This document shows positions 1 to 7,438 of a DNA stretch of 28,887 bases, piece by piece (the first letter of the stretch is position 1; each line of letters opens with the position of its first letter). Under the pieces are notes generated by a model, which saw only the letters and a program-made list of their open reading frames with translations, searched no databases and had not been told where the DNA came from. The stretch is from Bacteriovoracaceae bacterium UBA4097 (GTDB lineage: Bacteria > Bdellovibrionota > Bacteriovoracia > Bacteriovoracales > Bacteriovoracaceae): NCBI GenBank assembly GCA_002381765.1, contig DFXX01000116.1, forward strand, positions 197-29,083, in the 5' to 3' direction. The position numbers were made by a program, and so were the translations under genes.

Positions 1-290
1 TCATGAAAGTTGAAGTTGAAACTCCACAAGACTATCAAGGTTTTGTTATCGGAGATCTTTCTTCTCGTCGTGGTGTAATTCTTGGATCTGAATCTACCGA
101 TTCAGGTGATGCGATCATCAATGCTCACGTTCCTCTTTCTGAAATGTTCGGATACGCTACCGTTCTTCGTTCAGGTACAGCTGGTAAGGCCGGTTATACA
201 ATGGAGTTCGCGAAGTACGAGCCATGTCCTTCACACGTTCAAGAGAAAGTTATGACTGAGCGTAAAGAGAAGCTTGCTGAAAGAGATTAA
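1..290 (+). CDS. fusA: Elongation factor G, C-terminal part (5' truncated by window edge)
   Basis: The last 95 codons or so of translation elongation factor G, the ribosomal translocase GTPase. What is visible is domain V: a start resembling the family's 'MKVEV-TP--Y-G-VIGDLSSRRG' segment, then PLSEMFGYAT-LRS-T-G, and MEFAKYEPCP near the end, all typical of EF-G. The two bases before the first visible ATG fit the Ile of the usual Ile-Met at this point, so the frame continues upstream and the ATG at 3 is not a real start. Codons such as CGT and GGT dominate, as expected for a highly expressed gene. The stop is TAA at 288-290, followed by a strong terminator. The GTPase domain is outside the window, so fusA cannot be told from an EF-G paralogue with certainty. 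Confidence 0.93.
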   Translation, partial: MKVEVETPQDYQGFVIGDLSSRRGVILGSESTDSGDAIINAHVPLSEMFGYATVLRSGTAGKAGYTMEFAKYEPCPSHVQEKVMTERKEKLAERD

Positions 291-315
291 TCTCTAGAAA
301 AAATGCAAAAAAATG

Positions 316-346
316 AAGGCCGGGAGCAATCCCGGCCTTTTTTTTT
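316..346 (+). terminator. Rho-independent terminator of fusA
   Basis: A perfect 10-bp stem (316-325 with 330-339) closed by a GCAA tetraloop of the GNRA type, followed by an unbroken T run to 346. It lies 26 bp after the fusA stop codon and separates fusA from the LysR gene. Confidence 0.93.
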
Positions 347-371
347 GAGCTCTTTACTTTAATTAGGTGAT

Positions 372-390
372 ATATTAGTTTTACTAATAT
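372..390 (+). promoter_or_regulatory. Inverted repeat with LysR-type T-N11-A box
   Basis: A perfect 8-bp inverted repeat, ATATTAGT (372-379) and ACTAATAT (383-390), separated by TTT. It contains the T-N11-A spacing (375 to 387) known for LysR-type binding sites and ends 17 bp before the LysR start codon. Autoregulation by the downstream LysR protein is the natural inference. Confidence 0.6.
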
Positions 391-407
391 TTGTCAGAGG
401 TTGAGCG

Positions 408-1301
408 ATGATCGAAACTTCCATGCTACAGGTGCTGATAGCCCTTTCCCATAATGAGAATATTTCTAAGGCCGCCGAAGAGTTAAATGTAACTCAGAGT
501 GCGGTTTCCCAGGCCCTGAAAAATCTTGAGGCCAAGGTGGGATTCTCCATCGTCACTCGACAAGGCAAGGCGGTGACCTTGACGGAAAATGGTCAAAGGC
601 TCGCCAAGATCGCCAAACAATACTTTAAGCGCATTGAAGAAACTATCGAGCAAATCCATTTGGAGAATCATGATATCAAAGGAAAGCTCCATGTGGGCTC
701 CCTTTATGGCCTGGGTAAAACCTGGCTCTCCAGTCGTATGCTGTCATTTCTGGCCGGCTACCCTGATCTAGAGGTCCGGCTTTCCATGGATTTCCCGGAC
801 ACTATTATTAAAAAGTTCGATCAGCATGAGATCGACTGCATCATTGTTCCTGATTACCTAGTTCCGGCCTTCGCGGAAAAGTGGGACCTTCACTCCGAGT
901 TTACAACTCTGGTTTTCCCTAAGAGCTTTGGCATCACGGCAGAGTCTGAGATGAAGGACATCTTAAGTCACCCCATAATTTTCTATGATATAAATGATCC
1001 CAACTTCTTTCGCTGGTGTCGTGAGAAGTTTGGAGTGGTGCCTCGTAATGTGAAGCCCAGACTCATCGTAAACTCCTTTGGCCAGATGCTTCAGGCGGTG
1101 GATGAGGGACTGGGGATAGCCGTGGTTCCGACTCATGTTCTAAAAAGGGCCCATACCTCGAGACCTAATATTGCGACAGTTGGTAAAGAGCATGAGATAT
1201 TTAGTAATAAGATCTCTTTTGCCTTTCATGCCGATGAGGCCCAGAATTTTAAGATAAAAGAGCTTTATAAGTTTTTACTTGAAGTTGCCCGGGAGCTTTA
1301 G
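408..1301 (+). CDS. LysR-family transcriptional regulator
   Basis: A 297-residue LysR-type regulator. The N-terminal winged helix-turn-helix (about residues 5-62) shows the family pattern NISKAAEELNVTQSAVSQALKNLE followed by G-F-(L/I)-V-R and LTENG. The rest is the two-lobed effector-binding domain, with 'EGLGIAVVPTHVL' near residues 230-245 typical of its end. The ATG at 408 has AGAGG 7 bp upstream. The effector cannot be read from the sequence. The next gene starts 8 bp after the stop, so this regulator probably heads an operon with cca and a GNAT gene. A dyad just upstream suggests autoregulation. LysR genes often control a divergent neighbour, but here the upstream neighbour (fusA) is co-directional and terminated, so the regulated target is unclear. 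Confidence 0.92.
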   Translation: MIETSMLQVLIALSHNENISKAAEELNVTQSAVSQALKNLEAKVGFSIVTRQGKAVTLTENGQRLAKIAKQYFKRIEETIEQIHLENHDIKGKLHVGSLYGLGKTWLSSRMLSFLAGYPDLEVRLSMDFPDTIIKKFDQHEIDCIIVPDYLVPAFAEKWDLHSEFTTLVFPKSFGITAESEMKDILSHPIIFYDINDPNFFRWCREKFGVVPRNVKPRLIVNSFGQMLQAVDEGLGIAVVPTHVLKRAHTSRPNIATVGKEHEIFSNKISFAFHADEAQNFKIKELYKFLLEVAREL

Positions 1302-1309
1302 GAGTTAAA

Positions 1310-2503
1310 TTGAGTTTCAATAAGAAGAAGTTTGAGGCCCAGCTACCAGATTTCTTTCCTGACCTCTTGGGAGAGTTAACTGGCTTTGGATTCATTCCGA
1401 CTCTGGTTGGTGGAGTGGTTAGGGATTTCATGATCAGTGGAAGCCTAGGGCATGACTGGGATATTGAACTTACCCATGAGACTCTTTCCTTTAATAAAGA
1501 TCTCTGGAAAAACCTTGGGAAAAATCTCACCCGTTTCGGGAAGACCACATTCTTAAGTTATGATGTCATTCGAGTTGAAACCAAAGATCATCAGCTAGAA
1601 TTTTCCCCACCTAGAAGAGAAAAATTTGAAGAGCATCTGGCCGGTGAAGGGCATCGCAATTTCACCGTGGACTTTGACTTTAAGATGCCTTTCTCGGAAG
1701 CCGTGAAGAGAAGAGACTTCACGCTAAACTCCATGGGTATTCGGTTTAAACATAAAAATGAAATTGAATTCCTGGATCCCCTGGAGGGGTTAAGACATAT
1801 CGGTGAAGGGGTGCTTTATCCAGCAGGAGAAGACTTCATTAAAGATCCCGTGCGCTTTTTAAGGGCCATTCGTTTTGCTAGAAAGTTTAAGCTCACTTTT
1901 GATCCTCAACTTTTGAAACTCCTGCATTCAATGAAGGTGGATAATTTCTCGGCGGTTTATCTCTGGACAGAGATGCAAAAGTCCCTGGATCCTATTGGCT
2001 ATTATCAGGATCTTTTAAAGTGGCAGAACCATCATCCGGAATTAAAACTTCCCGTGGGAGCGGAGCTTCTCCCTCACATAGAGGACTTTAAAAAAGTTCT
2101 ACTGGATCCCACTCGCCATGAAACCTGGATGATTGCCTTAGAATGGATTGGTATCTCATGCCTCTCTTGGCAGCAGTATTTTTCTTTGAGTAGTGATACA
2201 TGCAGACGCCTTGGTCGCTGGGCCCAGGAATCCCGGGCCTTCGAGAAGATTCTTCCCGAAAACTTTCATGGGGATTTTGAAGTGGTGAAGGCCCTGCCTG
2301 ATTTCGAACTTTTATTTGATTGGTATTTTACCACTAAGCAGCTCATGCAAAAAAATCCCAATCTTCCTCTCTTGCGCATGATCGATGAGTATCTCCCATC
2401 TTGGATTCATCTCTACCGCTTTGAAGCCGTTAAAGATGTGAAACATATCGATCCACCTCTTAGGGCCATGTATCAGGTTTGGAATTTATGTCAGAGATTA
2501 TAA
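1310..2503 (+). CDS. cca: CCA tRNA nucleotidyltransferase / poly(A) polymerase-type enzyme
   Basis: A class II nucleotidyltransferase that adds or repairs the 3' CCA of tRNA (or, less likely, polyadenylates RNA). The head domain has GGVVRD (34-39) and the metal-binding Asp pair in HDWDIE (Asp49, Asp51). RRDFTLNSMG (134-143) and DPVRFLRAIRFARKF (179-193) are the conserved neck motifs that bind the nucleotide. The start is TTG at 1310 with AGGAG 5 bp upstream, 8 bp after the lysR stop. No ATG fits better, because the nucleotidyltransferase fold begins soon after. There is no HD domain, and the C-terminal 200 residues match only loosely. A PcnB or a split A-adding/CC-adding enzyme remains possible. 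The gene overlaps the following acetyltransferase gene, consistent with translational coupling. Confidence 0.87.
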   Translation: MSFNKKKFEAQLPDFFPDLLGELTGFGFIPTLVGGVVRDFMISGSLGHDWDIELTHETLSFNKDLWKNLGKNLTRFGKTTFLSYDVIRVETKDHQLEFSPPRREKFEEHLAGEGHRNFTVDFDFKMPFSEAVKRRDFTLNSMGIRFKHKNEIEFLDPLEGLRHIGEGVLYPAGEDFIKDPVRFLRAIRFARKFKLTFDPQLLKLLHSMKVDNFSAVYLWTEMQKSLDPIGYYQDLLKWQNHHPELKLPVGAELLPHIEDFKKVLLDPTRHETWMIALEWIGISCLSWQQYFSLSSDTCRRLGRWAQESRAFEKILPENFHGDFEVVKALPDFELLFDWYFTTKQLMQKNPNLPLLRMIDEYLPSWIHLYRFEAVKDVKHIDPPLRAMYQVWNLCQRL

Positions 2504-3027
2504 TCAAACGCCTGACCGATCCTTTTTTTAATTCCCTTAAACTGCAAGTTCTGCAAGAAATTGAAGACATTTTTTTTGAGAGCTCAGCAAAGAAGACCTT
2601 TAAGAGTGAAAAAGAGAAGCTTGATCTGAAGTGGAAGTACTTAGGCTTCTATCTCGAACGGTACCCAGATTTCGTATGGGTGGCCTTTTCAGAGAAAGTT
2701 TTGGGCTACTGCCTGGGCATGCCTATAACTCAAGATGATGAACTCTATCTTGCACAGCCGCATTTAAAGGTCTTTGAAGAGCAGTATAAAGATTACCCCG
2801 CCCATCTTCATATTAACTGCCATGCAATGGCCCGCGGTCAAGGCATTGGTACCAGGTTAATAGAGGAGTTAGAAAGGGAATTTAGGGCCATGGGAGTTAA
2901 GGGAGTGCACCTTATGACCAGCATTGATGCTCGCAATCGCAAATTTTATCAGCGTCTTGGCTATGATTACGAATGTGAGTTACCATATCTTAATACACCC
3001 ATTCTGATGATGGGGAAGAAGCTTTAG
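2488..3027 (+). CDS. GNAT-family N-acetyltransferase
   Basis: A GNAT acetyltransferase of about 179 residues. The acetyl-CoA pyrophosphate loop is visible as ARGQGIGTRLIEELE, preceded by the HLHINCHA beta strand. The usual motif B appears as DARNRKFYQRLGYDYECELP. Substrate is unknown. An in-frame TTG lies at 2479, but ATG at 2488 is preferred because the protein then begins MSEIIIKRL, a normal first GNAT strand. The start lies inside the end of cca (16-bp overlap), so translation is probably coupled. The N-terminal third contains two poly-T runs (T7 at 2523-2529 and T8 at 2570-2577) inside codons, which are possible slippage sites but leave the frame open. Confidence 0.85.
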   Translation: MSEIIIKRLTDPFFNSLKLQVLQEIEDIFFESSAKKTFKSEKEKLDLKWKYLGFYLERYPDFVWVAFSEKVLGYCLGMPITQDDELYLAQPHLKVFEEQYKDYPAHLHINCHAMARGQGIGTRLIEELEREFRAMGVKGVHLMTSIDARNRKFYQRLGYDYECELPYLNTPILMMGKKL

Positions 3028-3037
3028 CCGAAATCCT

Positions 3038-3066
3038 TTGACAGTATTGCTTGGAAAACCTTAAAT
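3038..3066 (+). promoter_or_regulatory. Sigma-70-type promoter for mltA-porin operon
   Basis: A consensus -35 box TTGACA (3038-3043), a 17-bp spacer and -10 box TTAAAT (3061-3066). The predicted start of transcription falls in or next to a run of eight T (3071-3078). This is the best-matching housekeeping promoter seen in the window. Confidence 0.8.
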
Positions 3067-3090
3067 TGAGTTTTTTTTGTGCGGAGTCTT

Positions 3091-4236
3091 ATGAAATTAA
3101 TATTGTGCAGCATCCTTATATTCTCTACCTCCCTTATGGCCCAGGAAGTTACTCCGACTCAGCGTTTCTACCAATCCATTGAATTTGCCGATGATATGAA
3201 TTTTGAAAATATCGATCTGGCCATTGAGCGACAGCTCAGATCTTACTCTCGCATGGGTCTAAGAGGTACTATTCAGTTTGGTACTAAGAAATATCCCAAG
3301 ACAGTTTTAAAGGATTCTCTACTGCTTTTGAGAAGTCTGGCCGAGCGCACTCAGGAGTGCCTGAAAACATTACCGGAAGCCACCTGCTATCAGGATCTGA
3401 ACCGAGAAATCAACGATAAGTTTGCTATCTATCGACCGACGCCAAATAAATCAGAGCCTGGTTATAAAGAAAGCAAGACCACAAAGTTTACTTCTTACTA
3501 TTCTCCGGATTTTACGGGATCGAGAACTCAGACCGAAAGATTTAAGCGTCCCATCTTTAAAGTTCCGACTAATGAAGCCGATCGCAACTTCACCCGAGTC
3601 GATATCGATTATAATGGGGCCCTGGCCGGCAAAGGATATGAACTCTTTTACGTAGAAGAATCTTTCTATGATCTCTATCTCCTGCATGTTCAAGGGGGAG
3701 GAAGAATCAAGGTTAAGCTTCCGGATGGATCAACAGAAATAAAATATTTAAGCTATGCTGGTAAGAACTCTCAGCCCTTTAAGATGGTCTATCATTACAT
3801 GCTAGAGAAGGGTTATATTAAACCGGGGGCCGATTCCATTCAGCACCAAAGACAATTCTTAGCAGAGAACCCAGATAAGGAAGCTGAAGTCTTTTCAGTG
3901 ACACCTTCTTATATCTACTTTAGAGAATCCGATGAGGAACCAGTAGGGCTCAATAACATTCCACTTACGGAGAGAAGATCCCTCGCTATCGATAAGAGAA
4001 TTTATAAGACCATGGGGCTTATTAATTTTGTGAAGACAGTTAGAGCATCTCATACCGATGCGAGAGGCAGAGTTGTGAAGACCCCTTTCTCCCGCTTTTT
4101 CATTGCTCAGGATACGGGGGGAGCGATTCGAGGAAACGCTCGCTGCGATCTTTATTTTGGATACGGGCCCATGGCCGAAATGACTGCTTATAATATGAAT
4201 GATATGGGTGAGCAGTACTTTCTCATTAAAAAATAG
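3091..4236 (+). CDS. mltA: MltA-family membrane-bound lytic murein transglycosylase
   Basis: A 381-residue secreted peptidoglycan-cleaving enzyme. It should cut the MurNAc-GlcNAc bond with 1,6-anhydro product formation, acting in the periplasm. Residues 1-18 form a signal peptide (MKLILCSILIFSTSLMAQ), without a lipobox cysteine, unlike lipoprotein MltA of E. coli. The MltA insert domain begins around TKFTSYYSPDFTGS, with YDLYLLHVQGGGRI in the middle. The C-terminal 3D domain shows FFIAQDTGGAIRGNARCDLY, containing the family's conserved Asp residues. ATG 3091 is chosen over the in-frame GTG at 3079 because GGAG lies 5 bp upstream of it and the signal peptide then has a normal length. A strong promoter precedes it, and the porin gene follows after 15 bp. 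In a predatory bacterium it could also act on prey wall, but normal wall remodelling is the simpler reading. Confidence 0.93.
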   Translation: MKLILCSILIFSTSLMAQEVTPTQRFYQSIEFADDMNFENIDLAIERQLRSYSRMGLRGTIQFGTKKYPKTVLKDSLLLLRSLAERTQECLKTLPEATCYQDLNREINDKFAIYRPTPNKSEPGYKESKTTKFTSYYSPDFTGSRTQTERFKRPIFKVPTNEADRNFTRVDIDYNGALAGKGYELFYVEESFYDLYLLHVQGGGRIKVKLPDGSTEIKYLSYAGKNSQPFKMVYHYMLEKGYIKPGADSIQHQRQFLAENPDKEAEVFSVTPSYIYFRESDEEPVGLNNIPLTERRSLAIDKRIYKTMGLINFVKTVRASHTDARGRVVKTPFSRFFIAQDTGGAIRGNARCDLYFGYGPMAEMTAYNMNDMGEQYFLIKK

Positions 4237-4251
4237 AATAAGGTTGTACTG

Positions 4252-5460
4252 ATGAAGCTCACTGGATTAATAGCATCGGCTATTCTATTCTCTTTTCCTC
4301 TTTTCGCTCAAACGGAATTTCCCTTAGGGGACGGTGATGAAAAATGGGGTATTACTCTAAAAGTTCCCGATTCCAAATACTCATTAAGACTGGGGGCCCG
4401 TTACCAGTCCCTGATTAGTGCTAATTCGAAAGAGAATCTCACTACCAATCAAACAACCACTTCTCAGGATTTTTACACTCGAAGAGCGAGACTTCAGTTT
4501 CGTGCCGATCTTACCGATCATGGTTACTACTACATGGATATTCGAAATGATCGGGTTAATGACAATGATAAAGGTGAGCAAAGTTTTAATCTGGGAGATG
4601 CCTACTTTCATATTCCACTTTTAGATACAGGTGATAATTCTCTTACCCTCAGACTCTTCAGGGCCAAGGTGGACGTATCCCGAACTCAGCAAGTCTCCTC
4701 GGCAGATTTACTCTTCGTGAATCGTCCTTATGTTTCAGATGAGGCTTCACAATTTGTTTCTCACAATAGACGGGCAACCAATATGCAGCTCAATGGCGAG
4801 CTTTTGGATATGATGACCTTTCAACTTGTCATAGGAGATGGCGTCTATTCAGATGAGTTCAGCGATGCCAAAGGCAATGCTGGAGTTTCAAAGATCGATG
4901 GGCAAAATTTCATGCTGGGAAGTAAGGTGCGATTCTATCCTTTTCAAAACTGGAAGCCATCAGAATTAACCGAGACCTACTTCGGTAAAGGAAAGCATTT
5001 TTCTGTGGGATACGGGGCCTTCAATACCTCGAATATTAGATTTAATAAGGAAGGCACAGAAAAAAGGGTTTCTAGGAATCTTCAAAATCTGGAAACTTCC
5101 GCTCACTATTATGGATGGTTTGTTTCTGCTGAATACTTCAAGATGGATGGGGTGGTAGAGGATCTCTCACCTGGTAGCTCTTTTAGAAAAGGCTCAAGTG
5201 AGGGCTGGTACACCCAGGCCGAAAAGGTCTTCCCTGACTTCCATTTCATCGCCCCATTTGCAAGATACGAGAAATGGAACAAGTTTATCTCGGCCGGAGA
5301 TTACGATCTTGAGAGTTATCTCTATGGGGTTAACTGGTACTTAAACGGGAATTTTTTCCGAGTGACTCTCGCCTATCAACTAGATAATCTAGGTGAAGAC
5401 ATCGAGGGTGACGAGACCAAAGTTGAATCCGTACACCTGGCAAGTATGTGGCACTTTTAA
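4252..5460 (+). CDS. OprO/OprP-type outer-membrane porin
   Basis: A 402-residue outer-membrane beta-barrel of the phosphate-selective porin O/P family. It has a signal peptide ending LFAQ (about residue 20). The mature part starts with an amphipathic strand (YSLRLGARYQSL) and the family-typical segment FYTRRARLQFRADLTDHGYYYMDIRNDR. Alternating strands with many aromatic residues follow, and the protein ends in WHF, the C-terminal phenylalanine expected as the BAM assembly signal. It lies 15 bp after mltA on the same strand, so both are probably one transcript. The substrate cannot be inferred: many members are general anion channels and no phosphate genes lie nearby. Its stop codon overlaps the stop codon of the opposing Nif3 gene (TTAA, 5457-5460). 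Confidence 0.88.
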   Translation: MKLTGLIASAILFSFPLFAQTEFPLGDGDEKWGITLKVPDSKYSLRLGARYQSLISANSKENLTTNQTTTSQDFYTRRARLQFRADLTDHGYYYMDIRNDRVNDNDKGEQSFNLGDAYFHIPLLDTGDNSLTLRLFRAKVDVSRTQQVSSADLLFVNRPYVSDEASQFVSHNRRATNMQLNGELLDMMTFQLVIGDGVYSDEFSDAKGNAGVSKIDGQNFMLGSKVRFYPFQNWKPSELTETYFGKGKHFSVGYGAFNTSNIRFNKEGTEKRVSRNLQNLETSAHYYGWFVSAEYFKMDGVVEDLSPGSSFRKGSSEGWYTQAEKVFPDFHFIAPFARYEKWNKFISAGDYDLESYLYGVNWYLNGNFFRVTLAYQLDNLGEDIEGDETKVESVHLASMWHF

Positions 5461-6227
5461 GCCGGATTTTCCGAATCAAAAAATTCAACTTCTAAATCGG
5501 GCCACTGCAATTTAATTTTATTCATCAAGGCCATGATCCCAAATCTCTCAGTAGCATGATGCCCTCCTGCAAAGTAGTGAATGCCCCCCTCGATTGCATC
5601 ATGCCAGTTGTACTCAGAGATTTCTCCTGTGAGATAAGCATCAAGCCCGTCTTCCAAGGCCCGGGCCCACTCGTTATTAGCACCACCAGTCACAATACCC
5701 ATGCTCGTTATAAGAGAGTCCTCATCGGGAGTCGCAAGAATAATTTCATGCTTAAGCAGAGTCTTTAATTTTTCTTTGAGCTCACGGGCCTTTAAAGGCC
5801 CTGAGAAATGGCCCTTCACGCCTAACGGTTGCCGTTTTTGGAGAGCAAAAGGCTTGAGGTCATGGAGCCCCATGAGCTTGGCCAGTGACGCGGCATTGCC
5901 TATCTCAAGATGAGCATCCAGCGGGAGATGATAGGCAATGAGATTCATATCTTCTTTCACGCAAAGCTTAACTCGCTCCCCCCAAGCTCCTGTTACCGGA
6001 CGAGCAGATTGATATTTCCAAAAGATTCCATGATGCACAATAATCGCATCGGCCTTAAATTCTCGCGCCTTCCTGAGGGAATCTTGAGTGGCAGAGACGG
6101 CAAAGGCGATTCTTCTTATCTCACTCTTGCCTTCGATCTGCAGCCCATTGGGAGCATAGTCCTCAAAGTCATGGGGCGATAGAAGTTGATTTAAATAATT
6201 TAAGAGGTCAGGGCACTTGAGTGTCAT
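5457..6227 (-). CDS. Nif3-like dinuclear metal centre protein (YbgI family)
   Basis: A 256-residue member of the Nif3/YbgI family, cytoplasmic proteins that form hexameric toroids with a two-metal site. Often named GTP cyclohydrolase 1 type 2 homologue, their reaction is not settled. The metal ligands are visible: HHGIFW (His pair near residue 65), YHLPLDAH (about 98-105) and AGGHHATERFG near the C-terminus. It also has the opening NGLQIEG motif. The start has AAGGAAA upstream (complement of 6233-6239). It is divergent from fbaA with 65 bp between them, and convergent with the porin, whose stop it overlaps by 4 bp. It appears monocistronic. Confidence 0.92.
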   Translation of the reverse strand: MTLKCPDLLNYLNQLLSPHDFEDYAPNGLQIEGKSEIRRIAFAVSATQDSLRKAREFKADAIIVHHGIFWKYQSARPVTGAWGERVKLCVKEDMNLIAYHLPLDAHLEIGNAASLAKLMGLHDLKPFALQKRQPLGVKGHFSGPLKARELKEKLKTLLKHEIILATPDEDSLITSMGIVTGGANNEWARALEDGLDAYLTGEISEYNWHDAIEGGIHYFAGGHHATERFGIMALMNKIKLQWPDLEVEFFDSENPA

Positions 6228-6237
6228 GGTGTTTCCT

Positions 6238-6265
6238 TTTCAATCGATACTCATTTTAATACAAT
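6238..6265 (+). promoter_or_regulatory. Candidate promoter for fbaA
   Basis: A -10-like TACAAT (6260-6265) preceded at 16 bp by TTTCAA (6238-6243), in the short region between the divergent Nif3 and fbaA genes. The -10 is good, the -35 only fair. Confidence 0.45.
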
Positions 6266-6292
6266 TTCCTCATCTTAAACAAAGGAATCGCC

Positions 6293-7354
6293 ATGAAATT
6301 TAAGCCTGGTCTCGTTTATGGTTCTGCTCTGGAAGAACTCTATGCTTACGCCAAGGAAAATAAGTTTGCACTTCCGGCAGTCAATGTCACGGGGACAAAC
6401 TCGGTTAACGCTGTTTTGGAGACGGCCAAAGCGGTCAATTCTCCGGTAATCATTCAGTTCTCTAATGGTGGCGGTCAGTTCTTCGCTGGTAAGGGACTCA
6501 AGCTTGAAAATGAAAAGGCAGCTGCCCTGGGTTCCATTTCTGGTGCTCACCACATTGCTCTTATGGCCGAGCACTATGGAGTTCCGGTGGTGATCCATAC
6601 CGATCATGCCGCTAGAAAACTTCTCCCTTGGATCGATCACTTGCTTGATGCTGGTGAAGCTCATTATAAAACTCATAAGAAGCCACTTTTTTCTTCTCAT
6701 ATGCTTGATCTTTCTGAAGAAGAGCTGGAAGAGAACGTGAGTACATGTGCCAGCTACTTTAAGCGCATGAATAAGATTGAAACAGGCATTGAAATCGAGT
6801 TAGGCGTAACAGGTGGGGAAGAAGACGGTGTGGATAATACCGATATCGATAACTCTAAACTCTATACCCAACCGGAAGAAGTTGCTCATGCCTTTGGCGC
6901 TCTTCGTGAGGTCACTAGTAACTTCACCATTGCGGCTTCTTTTGGAAATGTTCATGGTGTTTATAAGCCAGGAAACGTGAAACTCTCTCCCATCATCTTA
7001 AAGAAGTCTCAGGAATTTGTTCAGAAGAAATTCGGAACAGGTAATCGTCCCGTGAACTTTGTCTTCCACGGTGGCTCTGGTTCACTTCAGTCTGAGATTC
7101 GTGAAGCGATTGATTACGGTGTCATTAAGATGAATATCGACACCGATATGCAATGGGCCTTCTGGGAAGGAGTTAAGAACTTCTATAAAGACAAAGAAGC
7201 CTACTTGCAAGCTCAGCTAGGAAATCCTGAAGGGGAGGAAGCTCCTAATAAGAAATACTATGATCCAAGAGTGTGGCTTAGAAAGGGTGAAGAGAATTTC
7301 GTTAAGCGCTTAAAAGTGGCCTTTGAGGATCTCAATAATATTAACAAAAATTAA
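6293..7354 (+). CDS. fbaA: Class II fructose-bisphosphate aldolase (type A)
   Basis: A 353-residue zinc-dependent aldolase that reversibly splits fructose 1,6-bisphosphate into DHAP and glyceraldehyde 3-phosphate in glycolysis and gluconeogenesis. The length and the inserted segments match the E. coli FbaA (class IIA) type. The catalytic Asp and a zinc His are in HTDHAARKLLPWID (Asp104, His105). Further zinc histidines are in FGNVHGVYKPGNV and FHGGSGS, and the phosphate/cation-binding segment KMNIDTDMQWAFW follows. AAAGGA lies 7 bp before the ATG. Codon choice is close to that of fusA, in line with high expression. A hairpin follows the stop. No other glycolytic gene lies in the window. Confidence 0.97.
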   Translation: MKFKPGLVYGSALEELYAYAKENKFALPAVNVTGTNSVNAVLETAKAVNSPVIIQFSNGGGQFFAGKGLKLENEKAAALGSISGAHHIALMAEHYGVPVVIHTDHAARKLLPWIDHLLDAGEAHYKTHKKPLFSSHMLDLSEEELEENVSTCASYFKRMNKIETGIEIELGVTGGEEDGVDNTDIDNSKLYTQPEEVAHAFGALREVTSNFTIAASFGNVHGVYKPGNVKLSPIILKKSQEFVQKKFGTGNRPVNFVFHGGSGSLQSEIREAIDYGVIKMNIDTDMQWAFWEGVKNFYKDKEAYLQAQLGNPEGEEAPNKKYYDPRVWLRKGEENFVKRLKVAFEDLNNINKN

Positions 7355-7364
7355 TTTCTTATAG

Positions 7365-7388
7365 GCGAAGTCCTGAAAAGGGCTTCGC
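7365..7388 (+). terminator. Hairpin after fbaA, probable weak terminator
   Basis: A 10-bp stem (7365-7374 with 7379-7388, one G-T pair) with a GAAA tetraloop, 10 bp after the fbaA stop. It is followed by a mixed T-containing stretch rather than a clean T run, so it may terminate partially or protect the 3' end. Confidence 0.6.
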
Positions 7389-7425
7389 TATCTTCATAAA
7401 TCGTATCCAATTCATGAAAATTCCT

Positions 7426-7431
7426 TATACT
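7426..7431 (+). promoter_or_regulatory. Candidate -10 box placing the AEC start codon at the transcript 5' end
   Basis: TATACT ends 7 bp before the ATG at 7439. If it is used, transcription would begin at or next to the A of the start codon, giving a leaderless mRNA. No Shine-Dalgarno sequence is present. The -35 region is poor. Confidence 0.4.
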
Positions 7432-7438
7432 CTTTCGA

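Noticed and set aside
3451..3693. Open frames on the opposite strand or in shifted frames inside mltA, porin, gcvP, prfC and the kinases
   Set aside because: Each lies wholly inside a gene with clear family motifs, lacks its own ribosome binding site and shows no recognisable domain.
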